From Sulfitobacter sp. LCG007 (GTDB lineage Bacteria > Pseudomonadota > Alphaproteobacteria > Rhodobacterales > Rhodobacteraceae): a DNA stretch of 64,000 nucleotides. Both the position numbers and the translations under genes were made by a program. Shown here piece by piece: positions 1 through 8,785 of this stretch. A model generated the notes under the pieces. That model saw only the letters and a list, made by a program, of their open reading frames with translations, was not told where the DNA came from and did no database searches. The stretch covers positions 1,054,001-1,118,000 of the forward strand of contig NZ_CP161805.1 in assembly GCF_040801785.1 (NCBI RefSeq), written 5' to 3'. The stretch's first letter is position 1. Every line of letters begins with the position of its first letter.

Positions 1-56
1 GCAGGCGCGCGCCTTGCCAAGAAGGTGCCGGAAGTCCCGATGGAGAGAGAGACGAG

Positions 57-1769
57 ATGCCTTACAAAGCCCGGGTCGAAGAATTTCTGTTTCTGTTCGA
101 GCATGTGGTTCCGCTCGAGCCGCTGCGGGCGACCGAGGCCTATGCCGAGGCCACAGACGACATCACCCGCGCCATCCTGACCGAGGCCGGCAGGCTTTGC
201 GATGAGGTCATGGCGCCGCTTCAGCGCAATGGCGACCTGCATCCGGCCCGGCTCGAGAACGGCGTGGTGCGTACCTCTCCGGGGTTCGCCGAGGGCTGGA
301 AGGCCATCGCCGAGGGCGGCTGGATCGGGATCGCGGCGGATCCGGCGTACGGCGGCATGGGCCTGCCGATGGCGCTGGCCTCGGCCGTGAATGAAATGAT
401 GAGCGGGGCCTGCCTGGCGCTGCAGCTGGCCCCGTTGATGAGCCAGGGTCAGATCGAGGCGCTCGAACACCACGCAAGCGACGAGATCAAGGCGCTGTAC
501 CTGCCGAAACTCGTCTCGGGCGAATGGACCGGCACCATGAACCTGACGGAACCGCAGGCGGGATCGGATGTCGGGGCCCTGAGCACCAGGGCCGAGCCGC
601 TCGACGACGGAACCTATGCGATCTCGGGCCAGAAGATCTACATCTCCTGGGGCGATCACGACGTGGCCGAGAACGTCTGTCATCTGGTCCTCGCGCGCCT
701 GCCCGACGCACCTGCGGGAACGCGGGGCATATCGCTGTTCCTGGTTCCGAAATACCTTCCGGACGCCGATGGCAATCCGGGCGCAGCCAACGGTCTGCGT
801 GTCGTCAGCCTCGAGCACAAGCTGGGCCTGCACGGTTCTCCCACCGCAGTGATGGAATACGATCGCGCGACCGGCTGGCTGATCGGGCCCGAGCAGGGCG
901 GGATGGCCGCGATGTTCACGATGATGAACAACGCCCGCCTCGGCGTGGGCGAGCAGGGCATCGGTGCCGCCGAGGGCGCCTGCCAGAAGGCGCTGGAATT
1001 CGCCGCCGAGCGCCGGCAGGGCCGCTCGCCGGTCGAGGGTGGCAGCGGCACGATCATGGACCATGCGGATGTGCGGCGCATGCTGATGACAATGAAGGCG
1101 GACATCTTCGCCGCGCGCGCCATCGCGGCCAGTTGCGCGGTAGCGATCGACATGGGCAAGGCCACCGGCAATGCCGCATGGAAGGCCCGCGCGGCGCTGC
1201 TGACACCCATCGTGAAGGCATTCGGCACGGACACCGGCATCGCGGTCGCGGAGATGGCGGTGCAGGTGCACGGCGGCATGGGCTACATCGAGGAAACCGG
1301 GGCGGCGCAATTCGCGCGCGACGTCCGGGTAACGGCGATCTACGAGGGTACGAACGGCATTCAGGCGATGGACCTTGTCGGGCGCAAGATGATGGATGGC
1401 GGCGAGGCGGCGCAGGCCGTGGTGGACGAGATCGCAGAGATATCCGAAGCCGCCCGCGCGGACCTGCCGGAGCTGGCCGAGGCCGTTTGGCAGGCGGGCG
1501 AGAGCCTGCGCGAGGCGACCGATTGGCTGGTGGGACAGGAGATGAACACGCGCTTCGCCGGCGCCGTGCCATACCTGCGCGCCTTCGCGCGTGTGCTGGG
1601 CGGGGCGCTGCAACTCAGGGCCGCCATGGCCGACCGGGGCGGGGCGCGGGAAACGCTGGCGCGGTTCTACATCCGCCGTCTGCTGCCCGAATACATCGGC
1701 TTGCTGGCCCATGCGCAGGCCGGCGTTGACGAACTCTACGCGATTGCGCCCGACGAGATCGCCGCCTGA
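57..1769 (+). CDS. acyl-CoA dehydrogenase, large DmdC-like subtype
   Basis: FAD-dependent acyl-CoA dehydrogenase that oxidises an acyl-CoA to the enoyl-CoA and passes electrons to ETF. At 570 residues it is longer than the usual 380-400, as in the DmdC (3-methylmercaptopropionyl-CoA dehydrogenase) and AcdA-like branch with an extra C-terminal helical domain. The middle domain shows the motif MNLTEPQAGSD and the likely catalytic base is Glu430 in IYEGTNGIQ. The ATG follows a GAGAGAGACGAG ribosome-binding stretch. Its stop overlaps the ATG of the next gene (TGATG), so the two are probably translated together. The substrate cannot be read from sequence; DmdC proper is only one option among fatty and branched acyl-CoAs. 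Confidence 0.93.
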   Translation: MPYKARVEEFLFLFEHVVPLEPLRATEAYAEATDDITRAILTEAGRLCDEVMAPLQRNGDLHPARLENGVVRTSPGFAEGWKAIAEGGWIGIAADPAYGGMGLPMALASAVNEMMSGACLALQLAPLMSQGQIEALEHHASDEIKALYLPKLVSGEWTGTMNLTEPQAGSDVGALSTRAEPLDDGTYAISGQKIYISWGDHDVAENVCHLVLARLPDAPAGTRGISLFLVPKYLPDADGNPGAANGLRVVSLEHKLGLHGSPTAVMEYDRATGWLIGPEQGGMAAMFTMMNNARLGVGEQGIGAAEGACQKALEFAAERRQGRSPVEGGSGTIMDHADVRRMLMTMKADIFAARAIAASCAVAIDMGKATGNAAWKARAALLTPIVKAFGTDTGIAVAEMAVQVHGGMGYIEETGAAQFARDVRVTAIYEGTNGIQAMDLVGRKMMDGGEAAQAVVDEIAEISEAARADLPELAEAVWQAGESLREATDWLVGQEMNTRFAGAVPYLRAFARVLGGALQLRAAMADRGGARETLARFYIRRLLPEYIGLLAHAQAGVDELYAIAPDEIAA

Positions 1770-2818
1770 TGGAGGATTTCTCGCCCCAGCCGCTGCGCTA
1801 TCCCTTCGAGGCGCCTCCCGAACGCGGCGAGGCCGTCGAGGTGGCCGAGGGTGTGCTCTGGATGCGCCTGCCGCTGCCGATGAAGCTCGACCACGTCAAC
1901 GTCTACGCGCTTGACGACGGGGACGGATGGACGGTGGTCGACACCGGCTTCGACACGCGTCTGGGCCGCGAGATCTGGGAATCGCTCTTTGCCGGCGCGC
2001 TGGCGGGCAAGCCGGTCCGCCGCGTCGTCGTGACCCATCACCATCCCGATCACATCGGACTGGCGGGCTGGATGCAGGCCGAGCGCGGCTGCGAGCTGGT
2101 CACAAGCCGGACGGCATGGTTGCTGGCCCGGATGCTGGTGCTGGACGAGCAGCCCGTGCCATCGCCCGAGACGCTGGTCTTCTATCGCCGCTCGGGGATG
2201 GACCCGGAGATCTACGACAAGCGCGCCGTCGAGCGTCCGTTCAACTTTTCCGACATAGTGGCCCCGCTGCCCGTGGGGTATTCGCGCATTTCGCAGGGCG
2301 ACGTGATCGACATGGGCGGGCGGCGCTGGGACGTGCATATGGGGAACGGCCACGCGCCCGAGCATGCGACCTTCTGGAGCCGCGACGACAACCTCGTGAT
2401 CGCAGGAGACCAGATCCTGTCCTCGATCAGCCCCAATGTCGGCGTCTACGCGACGGAGCCCGAGGCCGATCCACTTGGCGAATGGCTCGAGGCCTGCGAA
2501 CGGCTCGCGTCGCTGGCGCGCGAGGATCATTTCGTCCTTTCCGGCCATAAACTGCCCTTCACCGGCCTGCCCACGCGGATGCGCCAGCTGATCGAAAACC
2601 ACCACGGCGGGCTGGCCCGGCTGCTCGATTTCATCGACACGCCGAAATCTGCCGCCGAATGCTTTGCCCCGCTCTTTGCGCGCAGCATCGGAGAGGCTGA
2701 ATACGGGCTGGCGCTGGTCGAGGCGGTAGCGCATCTCAGCCACCTGCATCAGGCCGGACTTGCAACCCGCTCTCTGCGCGCCGACGATGGCGCCTGGGTC
2801 TATCAGTCGAAGGGGTGA
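1769..2818 (+). CDS. metallo-beta-lactamase-fold hydrolase
   Basis: Binuclear-metal hydrolase of the MBL superfamily, 349 residues, cytosolic. The metal-binding signature THHHPDH lies near residues 89-95, further ligands are likely in NGHAPEHAT (about residue 195) and IAGDQIL (about 211), and SGHK (about 258) supplies the last His. The region after residue 270 resembles the helical C-terminal extension of MBL proteins annotated beside acyl-CoA metabolism genes. It begins inside the stop codon of the acyl-CoA dehydrogenase, so a thioester or lactone substrate from acyl-CoA catabolism is plausible but inferred from context only. Confidence 0.85.
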   Translation: MEDFSPQPLRYPFEAPPERGEAVEVAEGVLWMRLPLPMKLDHVNVYALDDGDGWTVVDTGFDTRLGREIWESLFAGALAGKPVRRVVVTHHHPDHIGLAGWMQAERGCELVTSRTAWLLARMLVLDEQPVPSPETLVFYRRSGMDPEIYDKRAVERPFNFSDIVAPLPVGYSRISQGDVIDMGGRRWDVHMGNGHAPEHATFWSRDDNLVIAGDQILSSISPNVGVYATEPEADPLGEWLEACERLASLAREDHFVLSGHKLPFTGLPTRMRQLIENHHGGLARLLDFIDTPKSAAECFAPLFARSIGEAEYGLALVEAVAHLSHLHQAGLATRSLRADDGAWVYQSKG

Positions 2819-3297
2819 GCCCGATGAGCGAAGAGATCAGCACCACGGCGGAGTTCGTGGAGGCCGATGCGCTGCCCAGGGTGCATGAAGTTCACAGCCA
2901 GCCCGGCAATTCATCGCTTTGCGATGAGTCGCTGCCCAGGAAGCTTGCCGCAGAGCCGGTCGGCGCCAAGTCGCCCGCACAATGGGCCTATGAGCGTATC
3001 ATCCTCTACCTGCGCAACTTCGAGAAGCAGCTCAACGCAGACCAGGAGGTGGCGATGGGCTTTACCGGCGGGCAGGCGGGGGTGCTGCGGATCGAGGGCA
3101 TGGGCTACTTCGATCCCGATATCGTCACCTTCTACGGACGTGACGAGAAGGGCATGAAGACCCAGTTCATCCAGCATGTCAGCCAGCTTTCGGTCATGCT
3201 GCGCGCCATGCCCAAGGCGCAGGACTCGGCGCCGCCGAACCGGATCGGATTCCGCCTCGCTCAGGATCTGGAGGCGGAGGGCGACACGCAGGCATGA
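2815..3297 (+). CDS. DUF6173 family protein
   Basis: Small soluble protein (160 residues from GTG at 2815, or 157 from ATG at 2824) of a family that I recognise from Rhodobacteraceae as DUF6173; no function is known to me. The conserved core runs from about residue 55 (KSPAQWAYERI) through EVAMGFTGG and DPDIVTFYG to NRIGFRLA near the C-terminus. The first 50 residues are variable and carry a short in-frame repeat (ALPR and SLPR, encoded by an 11-bp direct repeat 60 bp apart at 2870 and 2930). The GTG overlaps the previous stop by 4 nt (GTGA), which favours GTG 2815 and coupled translation. Confidence 0.7.
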   Translation: MSPMSEEISTTAEFVEADALPRVHEVHSQPGNSSLCDESLPRKLAAEPVGAKSPAQWAYERIILYLRNFEKQLNADQEVAMGFTGGQAGVLRIEGMGYFDPDIVTFYGRDEKGMKTQFIQHVSQLSVMLRAMPKAQDSAPPNRIGFRLAQDLEAEGDTQA

Positions 3298-3411
3298 TCG
3301 GGGGGCATCGCGTCGCCCGTCATTTTGCCGCGTCCCCGCATTGGCCCCGTGACATGTCGCGCCAGATCCGGTAGGCAGCGGCGCAAGACACATTCGACGA
3401 GGATGGCCCAG

Positions 3412-3546
3412 ATGGCTGAACACAAGATTGGCGAGATGGATATCTCCGCGCAGGAACAGACTTTCGACAGCTTCATGACATTCGTCACCCGCACGGTGAT
3501 CGTCATCCTGCTTATCCTGGTAGGCCTCGCCGTCTTCTTCCACTGA
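3412..3546 (+). CDS. aa3-type cytochrome c oxidase subunit IV
   Basis: Tiny single-span membrane protein of 44 residues. The polar N-terminus AEHKIGEMDISAQEQTF followed by a transmembrane helix (about residues 21-41) is the signature of the bacterial aa3 oxidase subunit IV family (PF07835), which packs beside the catalytic subunits of the Paracoccus/Rhodobacter aa3 oxidase and is not essential for catalysis in Paracoccus. I chose ATG 3412 because GAGG at 3399-3402 is well spaced from it; the ATG at 3403 would abut that GAGG. The gene stands alone, away from ctaCDE. Confidence 0.8.
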   Translation: MAEHKIGEMDISAQEQTFDSFMTFVTRTVIVILLILVGLAVFFH

Positions 3547-3567
3547 CGGCCGGCGCTTCGGGCGTTC

Positions 3568-3894
3568 TCAGCCCAGAAGCCAGAGCAGGCCGTACAGTGT
3601 CGCCGCGCCGCCGCAGATCGTGATCAGGACGTTGCGCGTCGTGTAGCCCAGCACCACCGTGGCGATTGCGGCCCCCAGGCGCGGCAGATCGAATTGTCCG
3701 TCGGTACCCTGCGGCCATATCACCTGAGGCGTGACCAGCGCCGGAAGGATGGCGACGGCCGTGTAGCGCAGGTGCCGCAGCAGCCAGGGCGGCAACGGGC
3801 GATTGCCCACGAAGCCTATGAAGGCGTAGCGCAGCAAGAAGCTTCCCACCGCGAGCCCGATCATCACGACCCAGAGTTTGGTATGGTCGATCAC
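3568..3894 (-). CDS. azlD: AzlD family branched-chain amino-acid transport subunit
   Basis: Small membrane protein (108 residues, about three or four TM helices) of the AzlD family, which works with AzlC to export branched-chain amino acids and analogues. Visible features are the N-terminal helix VVMIGLAVGSFLLRYAF, the conserved LPPWLLRHLRYTAVAILPALV segment (long hydrophobic, Arg-containing) and the C-terminal VVLGYTTRNVLITICGG. Start is GTG at 3894, inside the AzlC stop (GTGA overlap), the usual coupled azlCD arrangement. Confidence 0.85.
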   Translation of the reverse strand: MIDHTKLWVVMIGLAVGSFLLRYAFIGFVGNRPLPPWLLRHLRYTAVAILPALVTPQVIWPQGTDGQFDLPRLGAAIATVVLGYTTRNVLITICGGAATLYGLLWLLG

Positions 3895-4610
3895 GCGCGC
3901 TGTTCCCCGCGCCGCGCCATCCAGAGCTCGGTCTGTGCCCCCGCGATCATCCCGGCAAGCCCCGCGACCACCAGCCCGAGCGAATAGGGCACGGCTGCGG
4001 CGAACAGGCTTATCCCCGCGGCGGTCAGGGCAGCAACGATATGGGCAGGCGTGCGCAGCAGGGGAGCGACCATTGCCAGAAAGCAGATCGGCAGGGCGAA
4101 ATCGATCGTCCATTCCTCCGGGATGCGTGCGCCGGCAAGCGCGCCCAGCAGCGTTGCTCCATACCAGACCGGCACGATCGGCGTCAGGACGCCCGTGAAA
4201 TACGCCAGCCGCTGCTGCAACGTCATCTGCGGGTTCAGTTCGAACTCCTGCAGCGAGCAGGCGTAGGACTGGTCGACGGTGAAATACGCGACCAGCGCCC
4301 GCTGCCAGGGTCCCGCGGACCCGAGGTAGGGCGTGAGCGAGGCGGAATACATCACCAGTCGCAGATTGACCGCCAGGGCCGAAATCAGCACCACCAGCGT
4401 CGGTGCGTTCTCCTGCATCATCTGAAGCGCCGTGAACTGGGACGCTCCGGCGAAGACCGCGACGGAGAAGGTGATTGTCTCGATGATGTTGAGGCCGGAT
4501 TCCACCGCGAAAACCCCGAAGAGCAGGGCGAAGGGCGCCACCATCAGGATGAAGGGCGCGCCGTGGCGGACCCCTTTCCAGTAGGCCGGTTTTGATGTGG
4601 TGGAGGACAT
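3891..4610 (-). CDS. azlC: AzlC family branched-chain amino-acid permease
   Basis: Inner-membrane permease (239 residues, about seven TM helices), the large subunit of the AzlCD exporter. The N-terminal part contains GVRHGAPFILMVAPFALLFG and FAGASQFTALQMM, both typical of AzlC; the middle has AVNLRLVMYSASLTPYL. It lies 11 bp from the divergent fdhD start, so the two promoters must overlap coding sequence or one of the assigned starts is too early. Export direction is a family property (Bacillus AzlCD, E. coli YgaZH), not something seen here. Confidence 0.88.
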   Translation of the reverse strand: MSSTTSKPAYWKGVRHGAPFILMVAPFALLFGVFAVESGLNIIETITFSVAVFAGASQFTALQMMQENAPTLVVLISALAVNLRLVMYSASLTPYLGSAGPWQRALVAYFTVDQSYACSLQEFELNPQMTLQQRLAYFTGVLTPIVPVWYGATLLGALAGARIPEEWTIDFALPICFLAMVAPLLRTPAHIVAALTAAGISLFAAAVPYSLGLVVAGLAGMIAGAQTELWMARRGEQRA

Positions 4611-4621
4611 GAGAAGCTCTT

Positions 4622-5545
4622 ATGGTCGGGGCATTCGTTAACCCAGCGGCGAGAGGGATGCAATTGGCCAGGGCGGAAGACGTGCGCGACTACCTGATCG
4701 CTCCCGACCCGGCATCCGCCCGGCTGACGCGGGCGGTGCACGGGACCGACCAGAGCGGCGCGCCGCTGGAAATACGCGTTGTCGAGGAGCGCCCCCTCAC
4801 GATCTTCCTGAACGCACAGGAGATCGTCACCGCCATGACGATCGGGGATTACCCGGAATATCTGGCGCTCGGTTTCCTGCGCAATCAGGGCATGTTGCGG
4901 GACGATGATGAAGTGACAGGTGTGGATTACGACGAAGATCTCGAAGTCATCGTGGTGCGTACCGCCCGCAAGACCGACTACGAGGAGAAGCTGAAGCGCA
5001 AGACCCGCACCAGCGGCTGTGCCGTCGGCACGGTCTTTGGCGACATGATGGAGGGGCTCGAGGGTCTGAAGCTGCCCGAGACCGAACTGCGCACGTCGTG
5101 GCTTTACACCCTGTCGGCCCGGATCAACCGAACGCCGTCTCTTTACCTTGAGGCAGGGGCGATCCACGGCACGGTGCTTTGCCAGGGCGACCAGCCGCTG
5201 GTCTACATGGAGGACGTCGGGCGGCACAACGCGGTCGACAAGATTGCCGGATGGATGCTGTCCGAGAGTGTCCCGGCCGGAGACAAGATCCTCTATACCA
5301 CCGGACGGCTGACCTCGGAGATGGTCATCAAGACGGCGATGATGGGAATTCCGGTGCTGGCCTCGCGCTCGGGCTTCACGGCCTGGGGCGTGGAGATCGC
5401 GCAGACCATCGGTCTCACGCTGATCGGGCGCATGAAGGGCCGTCGTTTTGTCTGCCTCTCGGGCGAGGACCGGCTGCTGCGCGACGCGGACCCGGACAGC
5501 ATCCCCGAAGAACCGGGCCGCCTGGGGCGCAAGGGGGCGGCGTGA
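4622..5545 (+). CDS. fdhD: formate dehydrogenase accessory sulfurtransferase FdhD
   Basis: FdhD passes sulfur from a cysteine desulfurase to the molybdenum cofactor of formate dehydrogenases. Family motifs are FLNAQEIVTAMTIGD (about residue 60), ALGFLRNQGML, VGRHNAVDKIAGW (about 199) and the GRLTSEM / SRSGFTAWGVE segment. The E. coli protein uses a CxxC loop; here the matching loop reads RTSGCAVGT, with a single Cys (about residue 136). No formate dehydrogenase gene is in the window, but the gene heads a molybdenum-cofactor operon. ATG 4658 (residue 13) is an alternative start that would leave more room for the divergent azlC promoter. Confidence 0.92.
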   Translation: MVGAFVNPAARGMQLARAEDVRDYLIAPDPASARLTRAVHGTDQSGAPLEIRVVEERPLTIFLNAQEIVTAMTIGDYPEYLALGFLRNQGMLRDDDEVTGVDYDEDLEVIVVRTARKTDYEEKLKRKTRTSGCAVGTVFGDMMEGLEGLKLPETELRTSWLYTLSARINRTPSLYLEAGAIHGTVLCQGDQPLVYMEDVGRHNAVDKIAGWMLSESVPAGDKILYTTGRLTSEMVIKTAMMGIPVLASRSGFTAWGVEIAQTIGLTLIGRMKGRRFVCLSGEDRLLRDADPDSIPEEPGRLGRKGAA

Positions 5546-6147
5546 AGCAGCCTCTGGGCGTTATCCTTGCCGGCGGCCTTGCCCGGCGCATGGGAGGTGG
5601 CGACAAGGGCGAGCTGCGCCTCGGCGGCCTTACCCTGCTGTCCCGGGTGATCGAAAGGCTCGAGCCGCAGGTGGCGGATCTGGCGCTGAACGCCAATGGC
5701 GATGCCGCCCGCTTCGCCAGCTACGGCCTGCCCGTGCTGGCCGATCCCCTCGACGGATTCCCGGGTCCTCTTGCCGGTGTGCTGGCCGGGCTCGACTGGG
5801 CAGCATCGCTGGGCGCGGAGACGATCGTGACCGCGGCAGCCGATACGCCGTTTCTGCCGCCGGATCTCGTGCCCCGGCTTCTGCTCGCGGCCGAAGGCAT
5901 GCCCTCTCCACTTGCGCTTGCCGCCACCACGGAAGACGGAACGCTGACACGGCATCCCACATTCGGCTTGTGGCCCGTGGACTTGAGGCATGATCTTCGC
6001 GTGGCGCTTGAAGGCGGCCTGCGCAAGATCGTCGCCTGGACCGACGCTCACGGCGGGCGCGAGGCGGTCTTCCCCGTGGTTCGCACGGACCCCTTCTTCA
6101 ACGTGAACACCCCCGAAGATCTGGCCGAGGCGGAGGCCTTGTTGTGA
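5542..6147 (+). CDS. mobA: molybdenum cofactor guanylyltransferase MobA
   Basis: Transfers GMP from GTP to Mo-molybdopterin to make the MGD form of the cofactor. The nucleotide-binding N-terminus GVILAGGLARRMGGGDKGEL is typical (LAGG, xRMGxxDK), Asp in AADTPFLPPDL (about residue 100) is the usual Mg ligand, and the protein ends FFNVNTPEDLAEAEAL as in other MobA proteins. 201 residues from the GTG at 5542, which overlaps the fdhD stop as GTGA. It belongs with fdhD, mobB and moeA in one operon. Confidence 0.92.
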   Translation: MKQPLGVILAGGLARRMGGGDKGELRLGGLTLLSRVIERLEPQVADLALNANGDAARFASYGLPVLADPLDGFPGPLAGVLAGLDWAASLGAETIVTAAADTPFLPPDLVPRLLLAAEGMPSPLALAATTEDGTLTRHPTFGLWPVDLRHDLRVALEGGLRKIVAWTDAHGGREAVFPVVRTDPFFNVNTPEDLAEAEALL

Positions 6148-6635
6148 GGGTGTACGGTATCGTCGGCTGGAAGAATGCCGGGAAGACGGGGTTGATGGAA
6201 CGGTTGGTCACCGAGATCGTGGGGCGCGGTCTGACGGTCTCGACCGTAAAGCATGCGCATCACAGCTTTGACGTGGACCAGCCCGGCAAGGACAGCCATC
6301 GCCATCGGATCGCGGGCGCAAGCGAAGTTCTGCTCGCCTCGCGCAATCGTTTCGCGCTGATGCACGAACTGCGCGGGGACGCGGAACCGGCGCTGGACAC
6401 CCTTCTTGCACGGCTTTCGCCGGTCGATCTGGTTCTGGTGGAAGGCTACAAGCGGGACGCCCATGCGAAGGTCGAGGCCCATCGCGCCGAAACCGGCAAC
6501 CCGCTCATCGCGCGCGAGGATCCCACCATACGCGCGGTGGCGAGCGATGTGCCGCTCGATATCGACCGCCCGGTCTTTGCGCTCGACGACACGGTCGCCG
6601 TGGCCGATTTCATCCTGGGCGAGGTGGGGCTTTGA
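6144..6635 (+). CDS. mobB: molybdopterin-guanine dinucleotide biosynthesis protein MobB
   Basis: P-loop GTPase-like partner of MobA (163 residues). Walker A is GWKNAGKT at residues 8-15, followed by STVKHAHHSFDVDQPGKDSH, the switch-like MobB signature, and DLVLVEGYKRDAHAKVE as the Walker B region. MobB is thought to bind GTP for MobA and is not essential in E. coli. Start is GTG 6144, overlapping the mobA stop (GTGA). Confidence 0.92.
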   Translation: MRVYGIVGWKNAGKTGLMERLVTEIVGRGLTVSTVKHAHHSFDVDQPGKDSHRHRIAGASEVLLASRNRFALMHELRGDAEPALDTLLARLSPVDLVLVEGYKRDAHAKVEAHRAETGNPLIAREDPTIRAVASDVPLDIDRPVFALDDTVAVADFILGEVGL

Positions 6636-8704
6636 GCGGATTCGACACCGTGCTGATGGTCGACTGGTCGGGAGGCAACGACCGGGGCCCGACGCCCGTG
6701 CGCGATGCCATCTGGGCCTGCGCGGCACGCGACGCCCGTGCACAGGAGCCGGTCTATCTGCGCAACCGCCAGGTGGCGGAAGAATGGATCGGCGAGTTCG
6801 TCGCCACCGAGATCGGGGCCGGACGGCGCGTGCTTGCCGGCTTCGATTTCCCTTTCGGCTATCCCCGGGGATTCTGCCGGGCCATCACGGGTTCGTCCGA
6901 TCCCCTGTCGCTCTGGGCGTGGCTTGACGCGCATGTCGAGGATGCGCCGGATGGCAATAACCGCTTCGATCTCGCCGGCGAGATCAACAGGCGCTGCGGA
7001 GGAAAGGGGCCGTTCTGGTTCAATGGCTTGAAGCGCGATGTTGAAGGGTTGCCGAAGGATCGGCGCGACCATGAAAACCCGTTCCCCGAGCGTCGCGCCT
7101 GCGAGGTGCAAGCGCCGGGCACCTTCACCTGCTGGCAGCTCGGCGGCAGCGGCGCAGTGGGAGGCCAAGTCCTGACGGGTCTGCCGGTGCTGCACCGGCT
7201 GCGCCGGCGTTTCGCCGGCAGCGCCTGGCCGTTCGAGACGCCGGAGGGGCCGCTGGCGCTCGTCGAGATCTGGCCTTCGCTGATCCTCGGCCGGGAACCC
7301 GCGGGGCGGATCCGCGATGCGTGGCAGGTCCAGGAGATGGCGCGCGCGGTCTCGGCCCTGCCACGGGACGAGCTCGCGGAACTTCTTCGGGTGGAGGCGA
7401 CCGAGGAGGGCTGGATCTTCGGCCTTGGCCACGAAGAGCGGCTGGCCCGGGCCCGTCTGACGCCGCCCGCGTTGAAGAACGACTGTTTCGCCTTGCCGCC
7501 GGGTGTCGATTGGACGCCGGTGGACGAGGCGCTTGCCCTGCTGAAGTCGCGTATCGAGCCGGTCACGCAAGCCATGCGCCTGCCGCTTGGCCGGGCTGCG
7601 GGCCGTGTGGCGTCGGAGGATGTGTTCGCCCTGAGGGGGAATCCCCCGCTTCCCAACGCCGCCGTGGACGGCTACGGGTTTGCGGGTCCGATCGGCGATG
7701 GCGCGCACGCGCTGCCGCTGCACGAGGGGCGCGCGGCGGCGGGCGACCCGCCCGGTTCGCTGCCGGCAGGCCAGGCGATGCGGGTGCTGACGGGGGCGGT
7801 GCTGCCGTCGGGCGTCGATACCGTTGTGCTGCAGGAAGACGTCGTCGCGGCGGAGGGCCGCGTCTCCTTTCGCGGCCCCGTGAAGCGGGGAGCGAACACC
7901 CGCAAGGCCGGCGAGGACGTGCGCGCAGGCGAGAGGGTCCTTGCCGCGGGACGACGGATCGGTGCGGCGGACCTCGCGCTTCTCGCGGCGAGCGGTCTGG
8001 GAGAGGTTCCGGTGCGCGCCCCGCTCCGGGTCGCGGTGCTGTCTACCGGCGACGAATTGCGAGAGCCCGGCGAGGCGGCTGCCCCCGGCCAGATCCACGA
8101 TGCCAACCGGCCCATGCTCCTCGAGATGCTGCGCCGTTTCGGGCACGAACCGTTGGACGCGGGCAGGGCGCCCGACGACCGCGACAGGCTGCGCGCGGCG
8201 CTCGACGATGCCGCCGGGCGCGCAGATGCCATCCTCACCAGCGGCGGCGCCTCGGCGGGGGAGGAAGACCATGTCTCCGCGCTTTTGCGGGAGGCAGGGT
8301 CGATGGCCCTCTGGCGCATCGCCGTCAAGCCGGGGCGACCCCTGGCATTGGGATTCTGGCGGGGCAAACCGGTTTTCGGACTGCCCGGAAATCCCGTCGC
8401 CGCAATGGTTTGCACGCTGATCTTCGCGCGCCCCGCGCTTGCCGTGCTTGCGGGCGAGGACTGGCCCGAACCGCAGGGCTTCGACGTGCCGGCGGCATTT
8501 TCGAAGCGCAAGAAGGCAGGGCGTTCGGAATACCTGCGGGCGCGGCTGCGCGATGGCCGGGTCGAGGTCTTTGCCTCCGAAGGGTCGGGCCGGATCAGCG
8601 GGCTGGCTTGGGCGGAAGGTCTGGTGGCGCTTCCCATGGACGCGCTCGAGATCGTTCCCGGCGTCCCGGTGCGATATCTCCCCTTCGCCAGTTTCGGGCT
8701 CTGA
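6632..8704 (+). CDS. moeA: fusion: RNase H-like N-terminal domain + MoeA molybdopterin molybdotransferase
   Basis: A 690-residue protein in two parts. Residues about 283-690 are a complete MoeA, which inserts molybdate into adenylated molybdopterin: NPPLPNAAVDGYGF (Asp346 equals the catalytic Asp of E. coli MoeA), LSTGDEL, SGGASAGEEDH and VFGLPGNPVA are all present. Residues 1-275 match no MoeA part. They show three carboxylates on predicted beta strands, Asp11 (MVDWSGG), Asp72 (AGFDFPFG) and Glu212 (ALVEIWPS), a layout like the RNase H fold and DUF429-type proteins. The start is a TTG at 6632 overlapping the mobB stop (TTGA). The MoeA role is firm; the N-terminal role is unknown. Confidence 0.88.
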   Translation: MSGFDTVLMVDWSGGNDRGPTPVRDAIWACAARDARAQEPVYLRNRQVAEEWIGEFVATEIGAGRRVLAGFDFPFGYPRGFCRAITGSSDPLSLWAWLDAHVEDAPDGNNRFDLAGEINRRCGGKGPFWFNGLKRDVEGLPKDRRDHENPFPERRACEVQAPGTFTCWQLGGSGAVGGQVLTGLPVLHRLRRRFAGSAWPFETPEGPLALVEIWPSLILGREPAGRIRDAWQVQEMARAVSALPRDELAELLRVEATEEGWIFGLGHEERLARARLTPPALKNDCFALPPGVDWTPVDEALALLKSRIEPVTQAMRLPLGRAAGRVASEDVFALRGNPPLPNAAVDGYGFAGPIGDGAHALPLHEGRAAAGDPPGSLPAGQAMRVLTGAVLPSGVDTVVLQEDVVAAEGRVSFRGPVKRGANTRKAGEDVRAGERVLAAGRRIGAADLALLAASGLGEVPVRAPLRVAVLSTGDELREPGEAAAPGQIHDANRPMLLEMLRRFGHEPLDAGRAPDDRDRLRAALDDAAGRADAILTSGGASAGEEDHVSALLREAGSMALWRIAVKPGRPLALGFWRGKPVFGLPGNPVAAMVCTLIFARPALAVLAGEDWPEPQGFDVPAAFSKRKKAGRSEYLRARLRDGRVEVFASEGSGRISGLAWAEGLVALPMDALEIVPGVPVRYLPFASFGL

Positions 8705-8785
8705 GCGCGACGGGGAACACGCATTCGTTGAGTCGCAGGCGCGCGCGGTATAATCTTGTTGGCATTGATGCCAGAGGATTTCGCC

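Noticed and set aside
14..205. Small frame at the window start
   Set aside because: Overlaps the acyl-CoA dehydrogenase in another frame; Arg-rich with no start signal. The first 56 bases cannot be assigned.
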